This document shows positions 43,980 through 54,374 of a DNA stretch of 64,000 bases, in pieces. Within the stretch, counting starts at the first letter, position 1, and each line of letters starts with the position of its first letter. This DNA comes from Anaerocolumna jejuensis DSM 15929. GTDB lineage: Bacteria; Bacillota; Clostridia; Lachnospirales; Lachnospiraceae. The position numbers and the translations under genes were made by a program. Location: NCBI RefSeq assembly GCF_900142215.1, contig NZ_FRAC01000017.1:1-64000 (forward strand), in the 5' to 3' direction. The notes under the pieces were generated by a model that made no database searches, was not told the origin of the DNA, and saw nothing but the letters and a program-made list of their open reading frames with translations.

Positions 43980-46412
43980 ATGAATAAAACAATCCGTCCG
44001 GAACATGTAATGCACTATAAAACTCATGCCAACAGCTTTTTTGAGGCACTGCCGGTTGGTAACGGCCGTTTGGGGGGAATGGTCTTCGGCCACCCTCAGA
44101 AAGATACGATTATATTGAATGATAGTACTATGTGGTCCGGAAGTCCCCAGGACAGCGACAGACCGGATGCCCACAGGTATCTCCCGGAAATCAGAAGGTT
44201 ATTGTTAGAAGGGAGGAATTATGAAGCCCAGGAATTGTTTTCACGGCATTTTACCTGTCAGGGCGATGGAACGATGTTTGCGAATGGGGCGAATGGAGCT
44301 TTTGGCTGCTATCAGGTTCTGGGGAGCCTGCGCTTTTTCTTCTTCCAGGCAATCAGCTTCTCCCATCAGTCGGGGGATGATATCAAGGACTATACACGGG
44401 AACTTAATCTGGAGGAGGCAAGGGCCAGAGTCCATTTCCGCAATTATACCGGTGACTACACCAGGGAATACCTCTGCTCCTGCCCGGACCAGGTCTTGGC
44501 GGCGCATTTTACGGCGAAAAAGCCGGGGAGCATTCATTTTGCCCTCACCCTTGACAGGGAAGAGAACTTTGAGACCAGTATATTACCGGATATGACGCTG
44601 CAAATGACCGGGCAGCTCCATGACGGCAAGGAGGGGCATGGCGTAAAATATGCCTGTCATGTAAGAATCTCGGCTGTCGGTGGTAAAGTATTTGCAAACA
44701 GCGGCCGCTTATGTGTGACAGGAGCGGATGAAGCTACGGTCTATGTTACCGCGGCAACCAATATGCAAGGTTTTCTTGGACGTAACATAAGGGATGAGAT
44801 TGCAGCTTCTCTTTCTGAGATGGAAGGAGCGGAGAAAAAAGGCTGGTCCGCAATCGAAAGAGACCATTTACAGAACTTTCAGAACTTATACAAGAGAAAT
44901 GAAATTGCTTTTGCAAAACCCTTTGACTATACGGACATGGACCTAAAGCAAAGGGTTCTGGGCTATTCACCGGAGAAAGAAGATTACGGACTGATTGAGC
45001 TCTATTATCATTATGCACGTTATCTGCTGATCAGCTCCTCCAGAGAGGATGGGCTCCCTTGTAATCTGCAGGGAATCTGGGCACAGGAGATACAGACGCC
45101 CTGGAATGGGGACTGGCATCTGAATGCCCAGCAGGAACTGTACTGGCTGGCAGAGACAGGCAATCTGTCCGAATGTCATGTACCTTATCTGAAGCTTACG
45201 AAGGAGTTGGTAGAACCGGGCAGAAGGACGGCAAAGGCTTATTATAATATGCGTGGCTGGCTGGCGCATACCTGCACGAATCCCTGGGGCTTTACCTCTC
45301 CCTGTGAGGATGCCTCCTGGGGGTCAACAACAGGAAGCGCTGCCTGGCAGTGCCATCATCTGTGGAATCATTACCTTTATACCTGTGATAAGCAATACCT
45401 GGAGTGGGCTTATCCAATTATGAAGGAAGCGGCACTGTTTTACCTGGACATGCTGGTAGAGGAGCCGGAGCACCATTACCTTGTGACAAGTCCGTCAAGT
45501 TCTCCCGAGAACTGGTTTTATGATGAAGAAGGAAGAATGACGGCACTCTGCATGGGCCCGGCATATGACACAGAGCTTGTGAAGAGCCTGTTCGAATATT
45601 GCATCCAGGCAGGGAAGGTTCTTGGACAGGATAAAGAGTTTATAACCTTGCTCCGGGATAAAGTAAGACAAATGGCCCCCATACAAATCACTTCGGATGG
45701 ACGGATTATGGAGTGGCTGAAGGAATACAGGGAAGCTTTGGTCCATCACCGCCATCTTTCCCATTTGTGGGGGCTTTATCCCGGCTTCCTGATTTCCAGA
45801 GAGCAGACGCCGGAATTGGCACAGGCAGCAGAAAAATCACTGGAAAGCCGGGGGATTACGACAGCCGGCTGGGCGAATGCTTACCGGTTTGCAGCCTGGG
45901 CCAAATTGCGTAACCCTGATAAGGCTTATGAAGCCCTGACAATGGCATTTCGTGCGGCTACCAGCCAGAACCTGCTGAATCTGGCCTTTCACTGTGATGA
46001 AAATGCAGAGGAGCCGGAGCTTCCGGACATAGCTGATAATTTCTATCCTTTTCAGATGGATGGAAATGAAGGGCATTCGGCGGGAATTGCTTTAATGCTT
46101 GCGGACGACCAGGCAGAGCTTCTTGAGGATGGAAGCATGCGGATTGCAATTTATCTGAAACCCGCATTGCCCAAGCAGCTTTCGGAAGGGTATGTAAAAG
46201 GGCTTAAGCTTAAAGGCGGCTTTGAACTGTCCTATTCCTGGAAGAAAGACGGAACCGTGGAAGGCACCCTTAAGAACCTATGCGGCAATTCGGCTGCAGT
46301 GTTCCTGGGGGGAGAGGTGATAGCAGAAAGCAGCCGGACAGGAGAAGTCAGGATAACTTGTCCGGTCCAGCCGTTGGACACTACAGGGCACAACAGGGAT
46401 GATAAAATATAA
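43980..46412 (+). CDS. Glycoside hydrolase family 95 (alpha-L-fucosidase type)
   Basis: The 810-residue protein aligns by eye along its length with GH95. It has the N-terminal FEALPVGNGRLGGMVFG and LNDSTMWSG blocks, the catalytic (alpha/alpha)6 region with NLQGIWAQ, PWNGDWHLNAQQELYW, SPSSSPENWF (general acid Glu), HRHLSHLWGLYPG and QMDGNEGHSAGIA (base Asp). GH95 enzymes remove alpha-1,2-fucose or related alpha-L-galactose from host or plant glycans by inversion. No signal peptide is seen, so it should act in the cytoplasm on imported sugars. It opens the sugar-transport operon. Confidence 0.92.
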   Translation: MNKTIRPEHVMHYKTHANSFFEALPVGNGRLGGMVFGHPQKDTIILNDSTMWSGSPQDSDRPDAHRYLPEIRRLLLEGRNYEAQELFSRHFTCQGDGTMFANGANGAFGCYQVLGSLRFFFFQAISFSHQSGDDIKDYTRELNLEEARARVHFRNYTGDYTREYLCSCPDQVLAAHFTAKKPGSIHFALTLDREENFETSILPDMTLQMTGQLHDGKEGHGVKYACHVRISAVGGKVFANSGRLCVTGADEATVYVTAATNMQGFLGRNIRDEIAASLSEMEGAEKKGWSAIERDHLQNFQNLYKRNEIAFAKPFDYTDMDLKQRVLGYSPEKEDYGLIELYYHYARYLLISSSREDGLPCNLQGIWAQEIQTPWNGDWHLNAQQELYWLAETGNLSECHVPYLKLTKELVEPGRRTAKAYYNMRGWLAHTCTNPWGFTSPCEDASWGSTTGSAAWQCHHLWNHYLYTCDKQYLEWAYPIMKEAALFYLDMLVEEPEHHYLVTSPSSSPENWFYDEEGRMTALCMGPAYDTELVKSLFEYCIQAGKVLGQDKEFITLLRDKVRQMAPIQITSDGRIMEWLKEYREALVHHRHLSHLWGLYPGFLISREQTPELAQAAEKSLESRGITTAGWANAYRFAAWAKLRNPDKAYEALTMAFRAATSQNLLNLAFHCDENAEEPELPDIADNFYPFQMDGNEGHSAGIALMLADDQAELLEDGSMRIAIYLKPALPKQLSEGYVKGLKLKGGFELSYSWKKDGTVEGTLKNLCGNSAAVFLGGEVIAESSRTGEVRITCPVQPLDTTGHNRDDKI

Positions 46413-46477
46413 ACCTATGCATGCCGCAGAAGCGATGATAAAATTTAGTCATTAAATTAATTCAAGGAGGTCAATAA

Positions 46478-47797
46478 ATGAAAAAATTTATTTTAGCTTT
46501 TATGACGCTGGCACTTGTAGTAAGCTTCACAGCCTGCGGCAGCAAATCAGCGGGTTCTTCTTCCGGCGATGCTGCAAAGGGGGACTCATCCTCAAATACC
46601 GGAACACCGGAAGGTACGGCCAAGGACAATGCTGCAAAAGGGGATGCGGCAGCTTCCGAGGATGTGGTTACAGTTAACTTCTATGAACATACGGATAATG
46701 AAAAGGTTATGACCGCACTTGTGAATGCATACAATGCCCAGAGCTCCAAAATCAAGGTCAATCTGACCTTAATTGCCAATGACGATTACGATGATAAGAT
46801 TAAGGTCATGCTTTCCGGCGGTGCCGACCTTGACGGTTTCTGGCTCCGTGGCGGCAGTACGGCAAGACAGCTTGCCGAGCAGGGTGCGTTACTTGCTCTG
46901 GATGACCTGAATGCAGCAAACAGCGTAGATGTAAGCAAATACGGCTCCATGATTGATGCTTTTGCTTATGACGGCAAGAATTATGGCCTGTTGACCACCA
47001 AATCCTGCTGGCTGCTCTGGTATAACAAGGACCTGTTTGATGCGGCAGGAGTTGATTATCCAATCAACCTTACCTGGGATCAGTACACGGATCTGGCAAA
47101 ATCCTTAACAACTGACGGCAAGATGGGCTCCGTATGCCCTGACTGGATGATGAACCAGGGCTCCGTAGCGGCAGGTGAATATTTAACAGATGAGAACCTT
47201 ACCTTAACAAAGCAATATGCACAGTATCTTGAGAAATGGTATGTAACGGATAAGAGCCATCCAAGTATTGAGGATATGTCAGGTTCCTTTGATATCAATG
47301 CTTCCTTTGCGGAAGGAAATACCTATATGATGATTAACGGCGACTGGGAATTCTTACTTTTACCGGATGTTGCCAAAGATTTCACCTGGTGTGCGGCACC
47401 CCTTCCAAGATTTGAGCAGACTCCGGAAGGCTCAACCGTCGGCAGCTCCTCCAGCTTCAGTATTGCGGCAAAGAGCAAGCATCCTGCGGAAGTATATGAT
47501 TTCATTAAGTTCTGCTGCTATAGCGATGAAGGCGCAAAGATTTATGCGCAGTACTCCTGTGTACCGGCATATCCTTCTGATTCTGCCTTAGAGGTTTATA
47601 AGAAGAACGTAACTGCCGAGGGTACAGATTATGTATTTTCCTCCAAAGTAGCATCCGAGCAGGGTATCGATTCTAATTATAATGAGATTAATGATGCTTT
47701 TAAAGAGGAATTAAAGAATGCTCTGATAGGGAACAACACCTTGGATAAAGCCTTTGATACCTTCAAACAAAGACGTGATGAAATTGCCAAAAAATAA
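46478..47797 (+). CDS. Sugar ABC transporter substrate-binding lipoprotein
   Basis: The 439-residue protein has a lipoprotein signal (hydrophobic core, then SFTAC), a Ser/Gly/Lys linker and a family-1 solute-binding fold (VTVNFYEHTDNEKVMTALV, LTWDQYTDLAKSL). It would capture an oligosaccharide outside the membrane for the two permeases that follow. AAGGAGG precedes the ATG. A terminator between it and the first permease would let it be made in excess over the membrane parts. Confidence 0.92.
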   Translation: MKKFILAFMTLALVVSFTACGSKSAGSSSGDAAKGDSSSNTGTPEGTAKDNAAKGDAAASEDVVTVNFYEHTDNEKVMTALVNAYNAQSSKIKVNLTLIANDDYDDKIKVMLSGGADLDGFWLRGGSTARQLAEQGALLALDDLNAANSVDVSKYGSMIDAFAYDGKNYGLLTTKSCWLLWYNKDLFDAAGVDYPINLTWDQYTDLAKSLTTDGKMGSVCPDWMMNQGSVAAGEYLTDENLTLTKQYAQYLEKWYVTDKSHPSIEDMSGSFDINASFAEGNTYMMINGDWEFLLLPDVAKDFTWCAAPLPRFEQTPEGSTVGSSSSFSIAAKSKHPAEVYDFIKFCCYSDEGAKIYAQYSCVPAYPSDSALEVYKKNVTAEGTDYVFSSKVASEQGIDSNYNEINDAFKEELKNALIGNNTLDKAFDTFKQRRDEIAKK

Positions 47798-47814
47798 GGA
47801 ATAGCATAGAAGAG

Positions 47815-47866
47815 GGGCTGTTGCATGTCACCGCTGTATTGTTCTGCAACAGCCCTTGTCTTTTTA
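47815..47866 (+). terminator. Intercistronic attenuating terminator
   Basis: GGGCTGTTGCA pairs with TGCAACAGCCC around a loop of about 19 bases, followed by TTGTCTTTTT. It sits between binding protein and permease genes. Confidence 0.85.
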
Positions 47867-47888
47867 TAGTAGACAGGAGGATGCATGA

Positions 47889-48803
47889 ATGGCAGAGCGA
47901 GAGCTTAAGAAAAGAAAAAGCACCAAGCTGAACAGAAAGGAATGGGTTGCAGGTTATTTGTTTTTGCTGCCCAATCTGATAGGCTTTTTAATTTTTACAG
48001 CCATTCCGGTTGTAATGGGCCTGGTAATCAGTCTGACCGATTACAGCGGCTTTGGAAAATTGAATTTTATCGGAATCCAAAATTATATAAAAATGTTCCA
48101 TGACAGCAATTTTACGATTGCATTGAAAAATAACTTCTTTTATACCATAACCACAGTACCGTTAACCATACTTTTTTCCCTGTTGCTTGCTTTAATGCTC
48201 AACAGAAAATTATATGGAGGAGGCTTCTTTAAGACAATCTATTTTTTTCCGAACCTGACCTCCATGGTTGCGGTAGGCTGTGTGTGGCTGCAGCTTTTTC
48301 AGGTGAAGAACGGACCGGTGAACCAGCTGCTTATGTCCTTTGGAGTAGAAAACCCGCCGAAATGGTTCTGGGGAACTTCGACTGCGATGATTTCTATCGT
48401 AATCGTAGTTGTCTGGAAGCAGGCAGGCTATTATATGATTATGTTCCTGGGAGGTTTAAAAAGCATCCCTTCCCATTTGTATGAGTCAGCCAAGATTGAC
48501 GGGGCCACTGCTTTTAAGACCTTCCGCTATATCACCTGGCCGATGCTTTCACCGACCACTTTCATGGTTACTATTTTAACCTTTATCGCATCCTTTCAGG
48601 TATTCGATATTATCAATGTTACGACCGAAGGCGGCCCCGGCAGGGAGACCAGCGTTCTGGTCATGAGAGTATATCAGGAAGCCTTCCGTTACGGTAAAAT
48701 GGGATATGCCTCTTCCATCGGTTATTTCCTGTTCCTAATCGTATTCCTATTGACGATTATTCAGTGGAGAGCCCAGAAAAAATGGGTGAATGACGATATC
48801 TAA
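47889..48803 (+). CDS. Sugar ABC transporter permease (MalF/UgpA type)
   Basis: The 304-residue protein has six membrane helices and the EAA loop ESAKIDGATAFKTFRYITWP that docks the ATPase. It belongs to the carbohydrate uptake (CUT1) family. AGGAGG lies 8 bases before the ATG. No ATPase gene is in the cluster, so a shared MsmK-type ATPase encoded elsewhere is expected. Confidence 0.93.
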   Translation: MAERELKKRKSTKLNRKEWVAGYLFLLPNLIGFLIFTAIPVVMGLVISLTDYSGFGKLNFIGIQNYIKMFHDSNFTIALKNNFFYTITTVPLTILFSLLLALMLNRKLYGGGFFKTIYFFPNLTSMVAVGCVWLQLFQVKNGPVNQLLMSFGVENPPKWFWGTSTAMISIVIVVVWKQAGYYMIMFLGGLKSIPSHLYESAKIDGATAFKTFRYITWPMLSPTTFMVTILTFIASFQVFDIINVTTEGGPGRETSVLVMRVYQEAFRYGKMGYASSIGYFLFLIVFLLTIIQWRAQKKWVNDDI

Positions 48804-48829
48804 ACGAAGAAAGACAGGTGAGACGATTC

Positions 48830-49687
48830 ATGAGTGTTAAATCAATTAATAGAAATAAAAACAGAAAAAAAGTAAAGCCGGGTACCATTGCAATTTATAT
48901 TCTTTGCATAGTGGTCGGGATATCTATGGTAATCCCGTTTTTCTGGATGGTAAGCGCCTCCTTTAAGGAGAAGGCTGAGATATTTACGACTCCGATCCAG
49001 TGGATACCGAAGGTTTTCCGTTCCGTGAATTATGATACCGTATTACATAAGATCCCATTCCCGATTTACTTTTTCAATACGGCTAAAATCAGCATTATTA
49101 TTACTAGCCTGCAGCTTATTACCTGTTCCATGGCAGGATATGCTTTTTCTAAACTGGAGTTCCCGGGAAGGGATAAGATTTTTCTTGGTTACCTTGGAAC
49201 AATGATGGTTCCGTGGCATGCTATCATGATACCGCAATTCATTGTTATCCAGAAAATGGGATTATACAATACCCATTGGTCACTGATTTTAACCGGAGCC
49301 TTCAGTGCCTTCGGAGTATTCATCATGCGTCAGAATATGTTAAGCATTCCCAACAGCCTGAATGAGGCAGCGAAGATCGATGGCTGCGGACCCTTTCGGA
49401 TATATACAAAGATTATCCTTCCCTTAAGTAAAACTGGTCTGGCCACTTTGACCGCACTTACTTTTACATCCGTCTGGAATGATTACATGGGTCCTATGAT
49501 TTATCTTGATACAGATACGATGAAGACCATCCAGCTGGGATTGGCTACCTTCAAACGTGAATTCGATACAAATTATGGTGCAATTATGGCAGGTACGGTT
49601 ATCTCCCTGATTCCGGTGGTTATCGTTTATGCCCTTGCCCAGAAATACATTGTGGAAGGCGTTGCCTATACCGGTATGAAGGGTTAG
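48830..49687 (+). CDS. Sugar ABC transporter permease (MalG/UgpE type)
   Basis: The 285-residue protein has six membrane helices and the EAA loop NEAAKIDGCGPFRIYTKIIL; it pairs with the previous permease. The ATG at 48830 is preferred to GTG 48818 because AGGTGAG lies before it. It is the last gene of this operon, and its end faces the end of the second binding protein with 24 bases between. Confidence 0.93.
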   Translation: MSVKSINRNKNRKKVKPGTIAIYILCIVVGISMVIPFFWMVSASFKEKAEIFTTPIQWIPKVFRSVNYDTVLHKIPFPIYFFNTAKISIIITSLQLITCSMAGYAFSKLEFPGRDKIFLGYLGTMMVPWHAIMIPQFIVIQKMGLYNTHWSLILTGAFSAFGVFIMRQNMLSIPNSLNEAAKIDGCGPFRIYTKIILPLSKTGLATLTALTFTSVWNDYMGPMIYLDTDTMKTIQLGLATFKREFDTNYGAIMAGTVISLIPVVIVYALAQKYIVEGVAYTGMKG

Positions 49688-49711
49688 CCTGCTTCCCTTA
49701 CTATCGATAGG

Positions 49712-51004
49712 TTAATTTTCATAGATTTGGTTCCGCTTTTCTTTTAATTGAGCCATGGCCTGGTCTATGGTTATTTTACCAAGGAGATAATCCTTGGCAA
49801 TTGGTTTAAAGGCAGCATATAGTTCCTGGTAATTAGGGACAGCCAATTCCTCCTGTACTTTTTTGGCTTCATAGAAGTAGGAAGCGGATTTTTTCCCGAC
49901 CTTATTCAGATAGAGCTGTTTGATTTCATCATTGCAATAGGCATGGATGATACCGTTTTCCGCATAGATGCGGGCGCCCTCTTCTCCGCAGAGGAATTGC
50001 AGGAATTGAAAACTTTCTTTCGGATACTGTGTATTTTTTGCTATACTGGCAAACTGATATTGCCCCCAGGTAACAGGATCCGGTTTCTGGTCATTGAAGA
50101 CCGGCATAGGCGCAATATCCCAGTCGACACAGTCGGTATGCTCCTTTTCATATTCAAACAGCATATTAATAATCCATTCTCCCTGAGGCATCATTGCAAT
50201 CTTATTGTTCTCAAAGAGTGAAAGATAATCGACGATGTCGTTGGTAATAGCCATCTGCTTATAGCTGATATGAGATTTATCCACATTGTAGAAATTATTC
50301 AGCATTTCCAAAGATTTCTTTGTGTAGGTCAGGTCATCATCAATTAAGTAAGAGGACCTCTGAATCGCACCAAAGTTTAAGAACCAAGCAGGCCAGAAAC
50401 CGCCGTATACTTTATTCTTATCCGTTCCGTGGGTCATGGTGAGGGCAAGATTTCGGTATTCATCCCAGGTCATCTGCCCGGGATATGGAACATCATACTG
50501 TTCAAAGAGATCCTTGTTGTATAACAGGAACCAGCAGGTGCTTCTGGTAGGAAGGCCATAATATTCCCCGCCAATGGAGACATTGTTGTACATATTTCCA
50601 TATGCGGTAACATCCAGCTTATTGTTTTTGATGTCAGAGGTAATATCAAGAAGCTTCTCCTTCATCTGAACCAGAAGAGAGATACCTCTGACGCCAAGCA
50701 AATCAATCTTCGTATCCCCATCCAGAAGTAACTTGATGACATCGTCATAAAAATCACTGTCCAGAGGGTGGAGATTGATGGTAACATTCTTGTGATAGGC
50801 TGTATAAGCATTGGCAACCGGCCTGATATAAGAGGTCTCATCATCCCAGATATAAAAGTCAAGGACAACTTCTTCCTGGGAAGAGCTGGTGTCTATGGAG
50901 GAGACGGTATCAGATTCGTTTAATACCTGGTTTACTTTTATCAGAACCAGGATTGATATACCTGCAATTATTACAAATGGTAATATCCGCCGAATTTTAT
51001 GCAT
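49712..51004 (-). CDS. Membrane-anchored solute-binding protein, paralog of the SBP
   Basis: The 430-residue protein is a family-1 solute-binding fold related to the lipoprotein at 46478 (both share CWxLxYNKDLF and a following TWDxY). Instead of a lipobox it has one hydrophobic N-terminal helix (ILPFVIIAGISILVLI) with no cysteine, so it should be anchored by that helix. It is transcribed alone, away from GH5 and the two-component genes, and may pass ligand status to the histidine kinase rather than feed the transporter. The ATG at 51004 follows AGGAGG; a longer frame to 51094 lacks a ribosome site and overlaps the promoter. Confidence 0.88.
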   Translation of the reverse strand: MHKIRRILPFVIIAGISILVLIKVNQVLNESDTVSSIDTSSSQEEVVLDFYIWDDETSYIRPVANAYTAYHKNVTINLHPLDSDFYDDVIKLLLDGDTKIDLLGVRGISLLVQMKEKLLDITSDIKNNKLDVTAYGNMYNNVSIGGEYYGLPTRSTCWFLLYNKDLFEQYDVPYPGQMTWDEYRNLALTMTHGTDKNKVYGGFWPAWFLNFGAIQRSSYLIDDDLTYTKKSLEMLNNFYNVDKSHISYKQMAITNDIVDYLSLFENNKIAMMPQGEWIINMLFEYEKEHTDCVDWDIAPMPVFNDQKPDPVTWGQYQFASIAKNTQYPKESFQFLQFLCGEEGARIYAENGIIHAYCNDEIKQLYLNKVGKKSASYFYEAKKVQEELAVPNYQELYAAFKPIAKDYLLGKITIDQAMAQLKEKRNQIYEN

Positions 51005-51056
51005 TTTTAATTCCTCCTGACCCAAATTTACGATTATCCTATGCTTGCTTGACAAT

Positions 51057-51085
51057 AGTATAATTATTATTACAAAAAGCGTCAA
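51057..51085 (-). promoter_or_regulatory. Sigma-A promoter of the anchored binding protein gene
   Basis: On the minus strand TTGACG (51085-51080) and TATACT (51062-51057) are 17 bases apart. Confidence 0.75.
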
Positions 51086-51234
51086 TAAAAACAAGGGGGA
51101 TTTTGCTGTCTGGGTGTTGGGAATGCGTATGGAAGCTGTTATGAAAGCATAGGACGGAAAATGAAATCTGTGATTTTATCAGCAACAAAGTAAAAATAGC
51201 AGAGCTTTATAAATTATTTGAAAGGACGTTAAGA

Positions 51235-52566
51235 ATGGATTTTGTTAAGGTAGAAGGAAAATCATTTTATTGCGGAAAGAAAGAGATTCTATTTTCCGGT
51301 CTTGGAATTGGAAGCTGGTTGAATATTGAGCACTTTATGGCAGGGATACCGACGACGGACAGCCAGATTAGAAGGACCTTTGGGAGTGTCTTCACAGAAG
51401 AGACAGGCAGAGAATTTTTTACACGGTTCACGGAGTGCTTTGTGACCGATGAGGATTTTATATTTTTAAAGAAAATCGGAGTGAACCTGCTCCGTGTTCC
51501 CTTCCATTATCATCTGTTTATTGATGACCAAAATCCGGAGGTATTGAAGGAAGAGGGCTTCCGAATATTTGACCGTTTGATGATGTTCTCCAGAAAATAT
51601 CAGATTTATATCCTGCCGGACCTCCACTCCGTTCCGGGAGGGCAGAATCCGGACTGGCATAGTGACAATCAGACAGGATATCCTCAGTTCTGGTACTTTA
51701 AGGTGTTCCGTGACCAGATGGCCGCCCTGTGGCAGGCTATTGCAGCCAGATATAAGGAGGAGCCCTATCTGCTGGGCTATGACCTGCTGAATGAACCGTT
51801 TCTGATTCCCAAGGAAGACCGGATATCCCAGTTTTATGATGAGGTAACACAAGCGATTCGCCAGGTGGACCAGAATCACATTATTTTTCTGGAGGGTGAT
51901 TTCTTTGCCATGGATTTCTCCTGCATCCATAGCATTGCAGATGAACAGACAGCACTGACCTTCCATTATTATCCTACGGTTTGGAATGCGGAATTGCTTG
52001 ATAAGGATTATGACCGGAATCGGAGAAAGGCGGAATTCGAAAAGGTATTTTTAAACCTGATTAAAATCAGGGAGCAGTTTGACCGCCCGATTCTGTGCGG
52101 CGAGGCAGGTTATGATATCGATAAGGAAGACCTTCCCTTTACCATAGGCCTGATTGAGGATACCCTGGAAATCTTCCGTAAGTATAAGGTTTCCTGGACC
52201 CTGTGGTCCTATAAGGATGCGCAGCTGATTGGGATTGTATATCCGAAGTCTGAGTCGCCGTGGATGAAGCTGGTATCTGAAATCGGAGGATACTGGAACC
52301 ATTATCTGGATACCGATATTGCACAGAGGGTAATGGAGGATTTGTGCGGGAAGCATTTTCCGGAAGCATCGGAGGAGGACAGATATCATCTCCGTTTTGC
52401 CGCACGGGCTATTGTATACCATCTGCAGGAAAAATACTGGCTGAAGGCGGATCTTGAGAAGCTGACCAGGGCGGAAGTACTGGCACTGCCTGAATCCTTT
52501 CTCTTTCAGAACTGCTGTTACTATGAAGAGTATGTAAAAACCCTTCAGAAATACAGCTATGAATAA
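51235..52566 (+). CDS. Glycoside hydrolase family 5 enzyme
   Basis: The 443-residue protein is a (beta/alpha)8 GH5-type enzyme. VNLLRVPFHYHLF, LPDLHSVPGGQN, LGYDLLNEPF (acid/base Glu) and ILCGEAGYD (nucleophile Glu) are in order. There is no signal peptide, so it acts inside on imported oligosaccharides. GH5 covers cellulases, mannanases and glucosidases; the substrate cannot be told. AAAGGACG precedes the ATG. Confidence 0.88.
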   Translation: MDFVKVEGKSFYCGKKEILFSGLGIGSWLNIEHFMAGIPTTDSQIRRTFGSVFTEETGREFFTRFTECFVTDEDFIFLKKIGVNLLRVPFHYHLFIDDQNPEVLKEEGFRIFDRLMMFSRKYQIYILPDLHSVPGGQNPDWHSDNQTGYPQFWYFKVFRDQMAALWQAIAARYKEEPYLLGYDLLNEPFLIPKEDRISQFYDEVTQAIRQVDQNHIIFLEGDFFAMDFSCIHSIADEQTALTFHYYPTVWNAELLDKDYDRNRRKAEFEKVFLNLIKIREQFDRPILCGEAGYDIDKEDLPFTIGLIEDTLEIFRKYKVSWTLWSYKDAQLIGIVYPKSESPWMKLVSEIGGYWNHYLDTDIAQRVMEDLCGKHFPEASEEDRYHLRFAARAIVYHLQEKYWLKADLEKLTRAEVLALPESFLFQNCCYYEEYVKTLQKYSYE

Positions 52567-52571
52567 AATTT

Positions 52572-52676
52572 TTCCGGTGTGGCCTTGCTCTGGAAACTGA
52601 GAACATGGTGCTGTATATCGAAGGTGAAAATATTGAAAGAATCACTCTTCCACTGGCAGAGCTTTTCTTATCTTAA
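52572..52676 (+). pseudogene. Possible gene remnant
   Basis: Right after the GH5 stop an open stretch in one frame reads MVLYIEGENIERITLPLAEL before a stop. It has a protein-like look but no start or ribosome site. It could be a leftover C-terminus of a deleted gene, or chance. The rest of 52567-52818 holds nothing else I can name. Confidence 0.25.
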
Positions 52677-52818
52677 AATGTAAAAATACTCTTATACTTC
52701 CTTTGTTCCGGTCCGAATGATTGTTTTTTTATGAGGAATCCATTATAATTATGATAGTCCCCTGAGCCGATAAAGCCGTTATTTTTTTACCTAGCAGGGA
52801 AAATGGGAGGAAAAGGCA

Positions 52819-54327
52819 ATGTTTTGTTTTATCCTTGTAGTAATCGTCATTTTTATTTATCTGCTGCTGCAAAAAGATAATCAAATACCTTCAAAGTATC
52901 TTGCCGCGACTTTGATTGCCTACGTATTTGCCATTTTTTCCATGATACTTTATTTGGCAAAGGATTCTTATTACTATAACATTGTTTATAATTATTTTTC
53001 ATTGCCGAAGGCCGTATGGAAATATCTGATGTTTGTTGATATTTCGCGTAAAGTTATCATCCGGTTAATGAATATTTCCTCACTGGCAGTTATTTTCTTA
53101 GGATACCATTTCTCCATATCCTATCAAAAGAAGGTTATGAGCCATAAATGGGTTGGCTTTCGAATCCTGCTTTCCGTTATGGTGGTGCTGCAATTGGTTG
53201 CCTATGACCCTGACCTGCAGTATTACATTTATATTTATACATATCCTTCCCTTTTCACCCTGGAACAGATTGAATTCATAAAAAATAGTTTTCATGCCCT
53301 TACCGTTGCCTTTAATCTTGGAGTCATCATATTAAGCATAATACAGCTTTTCCTTTCCTACCGGAAGGTGCATTTTCTTAATTTTGTAAGAATTTATCTG
53401 GTGGGGGAGGGCGTCTGCTATATGCTGATCATGATGTCCTATATGGTTATTTTCTGGTTCTCGCCGACCTGGCTGATTAAGGTCTCCAAGATTGCGGATT
53501 ATATTGTCTATCTGTCAGTTACGCTGAGCCGGAATCAAATTATATATACCGCTTACCCTTATTATCTGATAATCACATCTTTGCTGTGCGCTTTTTGCAT
53601 CTATGAGCTGGCTAAAATCAAAACCCAGATGAAGAGCAAAGAGTTTTCAATTACGAAGCAGATCGATGCGGCGGATACCACTACAAAAATATTTTGTCAT
53701 TATATGAAAAATGAGATACTTTCAATCCAGTCTAAGCTGGAGATGCTGGAACCGCCCCAGAGGAATAACGAGGGCATCGATGAAGTGATAGAGCACTGTA
53801 ATTATTTATACGAAAGATTAGATACCATCCATCGGGGTACAAAGACATCCAAAATCAACCTGGTGGAGACGGATATGCATCAGTTTATGTTTAATTGTCT
53901 TAAGCATATTGAGAGTAATATATGCAACTGTGAGTTAGTTGTAAATTTGGATGAGGATGTTACCAGTGCAATGATAGACCCTATATATTTTGAACAGGCC
54001 TTAAAAAATATTCTCGAAAATGCACAGGACGCAATGGATACTATTCCCATAGAACAGCGGAAAATAACGATTCGTCTTCAAAGCATAAGTAACATGATCG
54101 TTCTGTCCATTGAAGATACCGGCGTCGGTATCTCAAAGGAGAATTTGACCAATATATTCACGCCTCTCTACTCCTCGAAGCCGATTACAAAGCATTGGGG
54201 AATAGGACTTGCTCTGACGCACAGGATAATCATGGCCCATGAAGGGAAAATTGAAGTAGAAAGTCATGAAAAAATAGGGACAAAATTTAAGATTTCTTTA
54301 CCTGACATGGGAAAATATGTATTGTAA
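52819..54327 (+). CDS. Sensor histidine kinase
   Basis: The 502-residue protein has about seven or eight hydrophobic helices in the first 270 residues and a cytoplasmic kinase core. The phosphorylated His is His294 in FCHYMKNEILSIQSKLEML. The ATP-binding part has the N box ALKNILENAQDAMD, DTGVGIS and HWGIGLALTH. The sensor part lacks a known extracellular domain, so ligand is probably sensed in or near the membrane or through a partner such as the anchored binding protein. GGGAGG precedes the ATG; the regulator gene follows after 47 bases. Confidence 0.9.
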   Translation: MFCFILVVIVIFIYLLLQKDNQIPSKYLAATLIAYVFAIFSMILYLAKDSYYYNIVYNYFSLPKAVWKYLMFVDISRKVIIRLMNISSLAVIFLGYHFSISYQKKVMSHKWVGFRILLSVMVVLQLVAYDPDLQYYIYIYTYPSLFTLEQIEFIKNSFHALTVAFNLGVIILSIIQLFLSYRKVHFLNFVRIYLVGEGVCYMLIMMSYMVIFWFSPTWLIKVSKIADYIVYLSVTLSRNQIIYTAYPYYLIITSLLCAFCIYELAKIKTQMKSKEFSITKQIDAADTTTKIFCHYMKNEILSIQSKLEMLEPPQRNNEGIDEVIEHCNYLYERLDTIHRGTKTSKINLVETDMHQFMFNCLKHIESNICNCELVVNLDEDVTSAMIDPIYFEQALKNILENAQDAMDTIPIEQRKITIRLQSISNMIVLSIEDTGVGISKENLTNIFTPLYSSKPITKHWGIGLALTHRIIMAHEGKIEVESHEKIGTKFKISLPDMGKYVL

Positions 54328-54374
54328 GTAACTGTAGAACAGCTATACCCCTGGCAAGGAAGGGAGCTTGCATT

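Noticed and set aside
44241..45269. Minus-strand frames of about 90-100 residues within the GH95 gene
   Set aside because: They are shadows of a high-scoring coding region.
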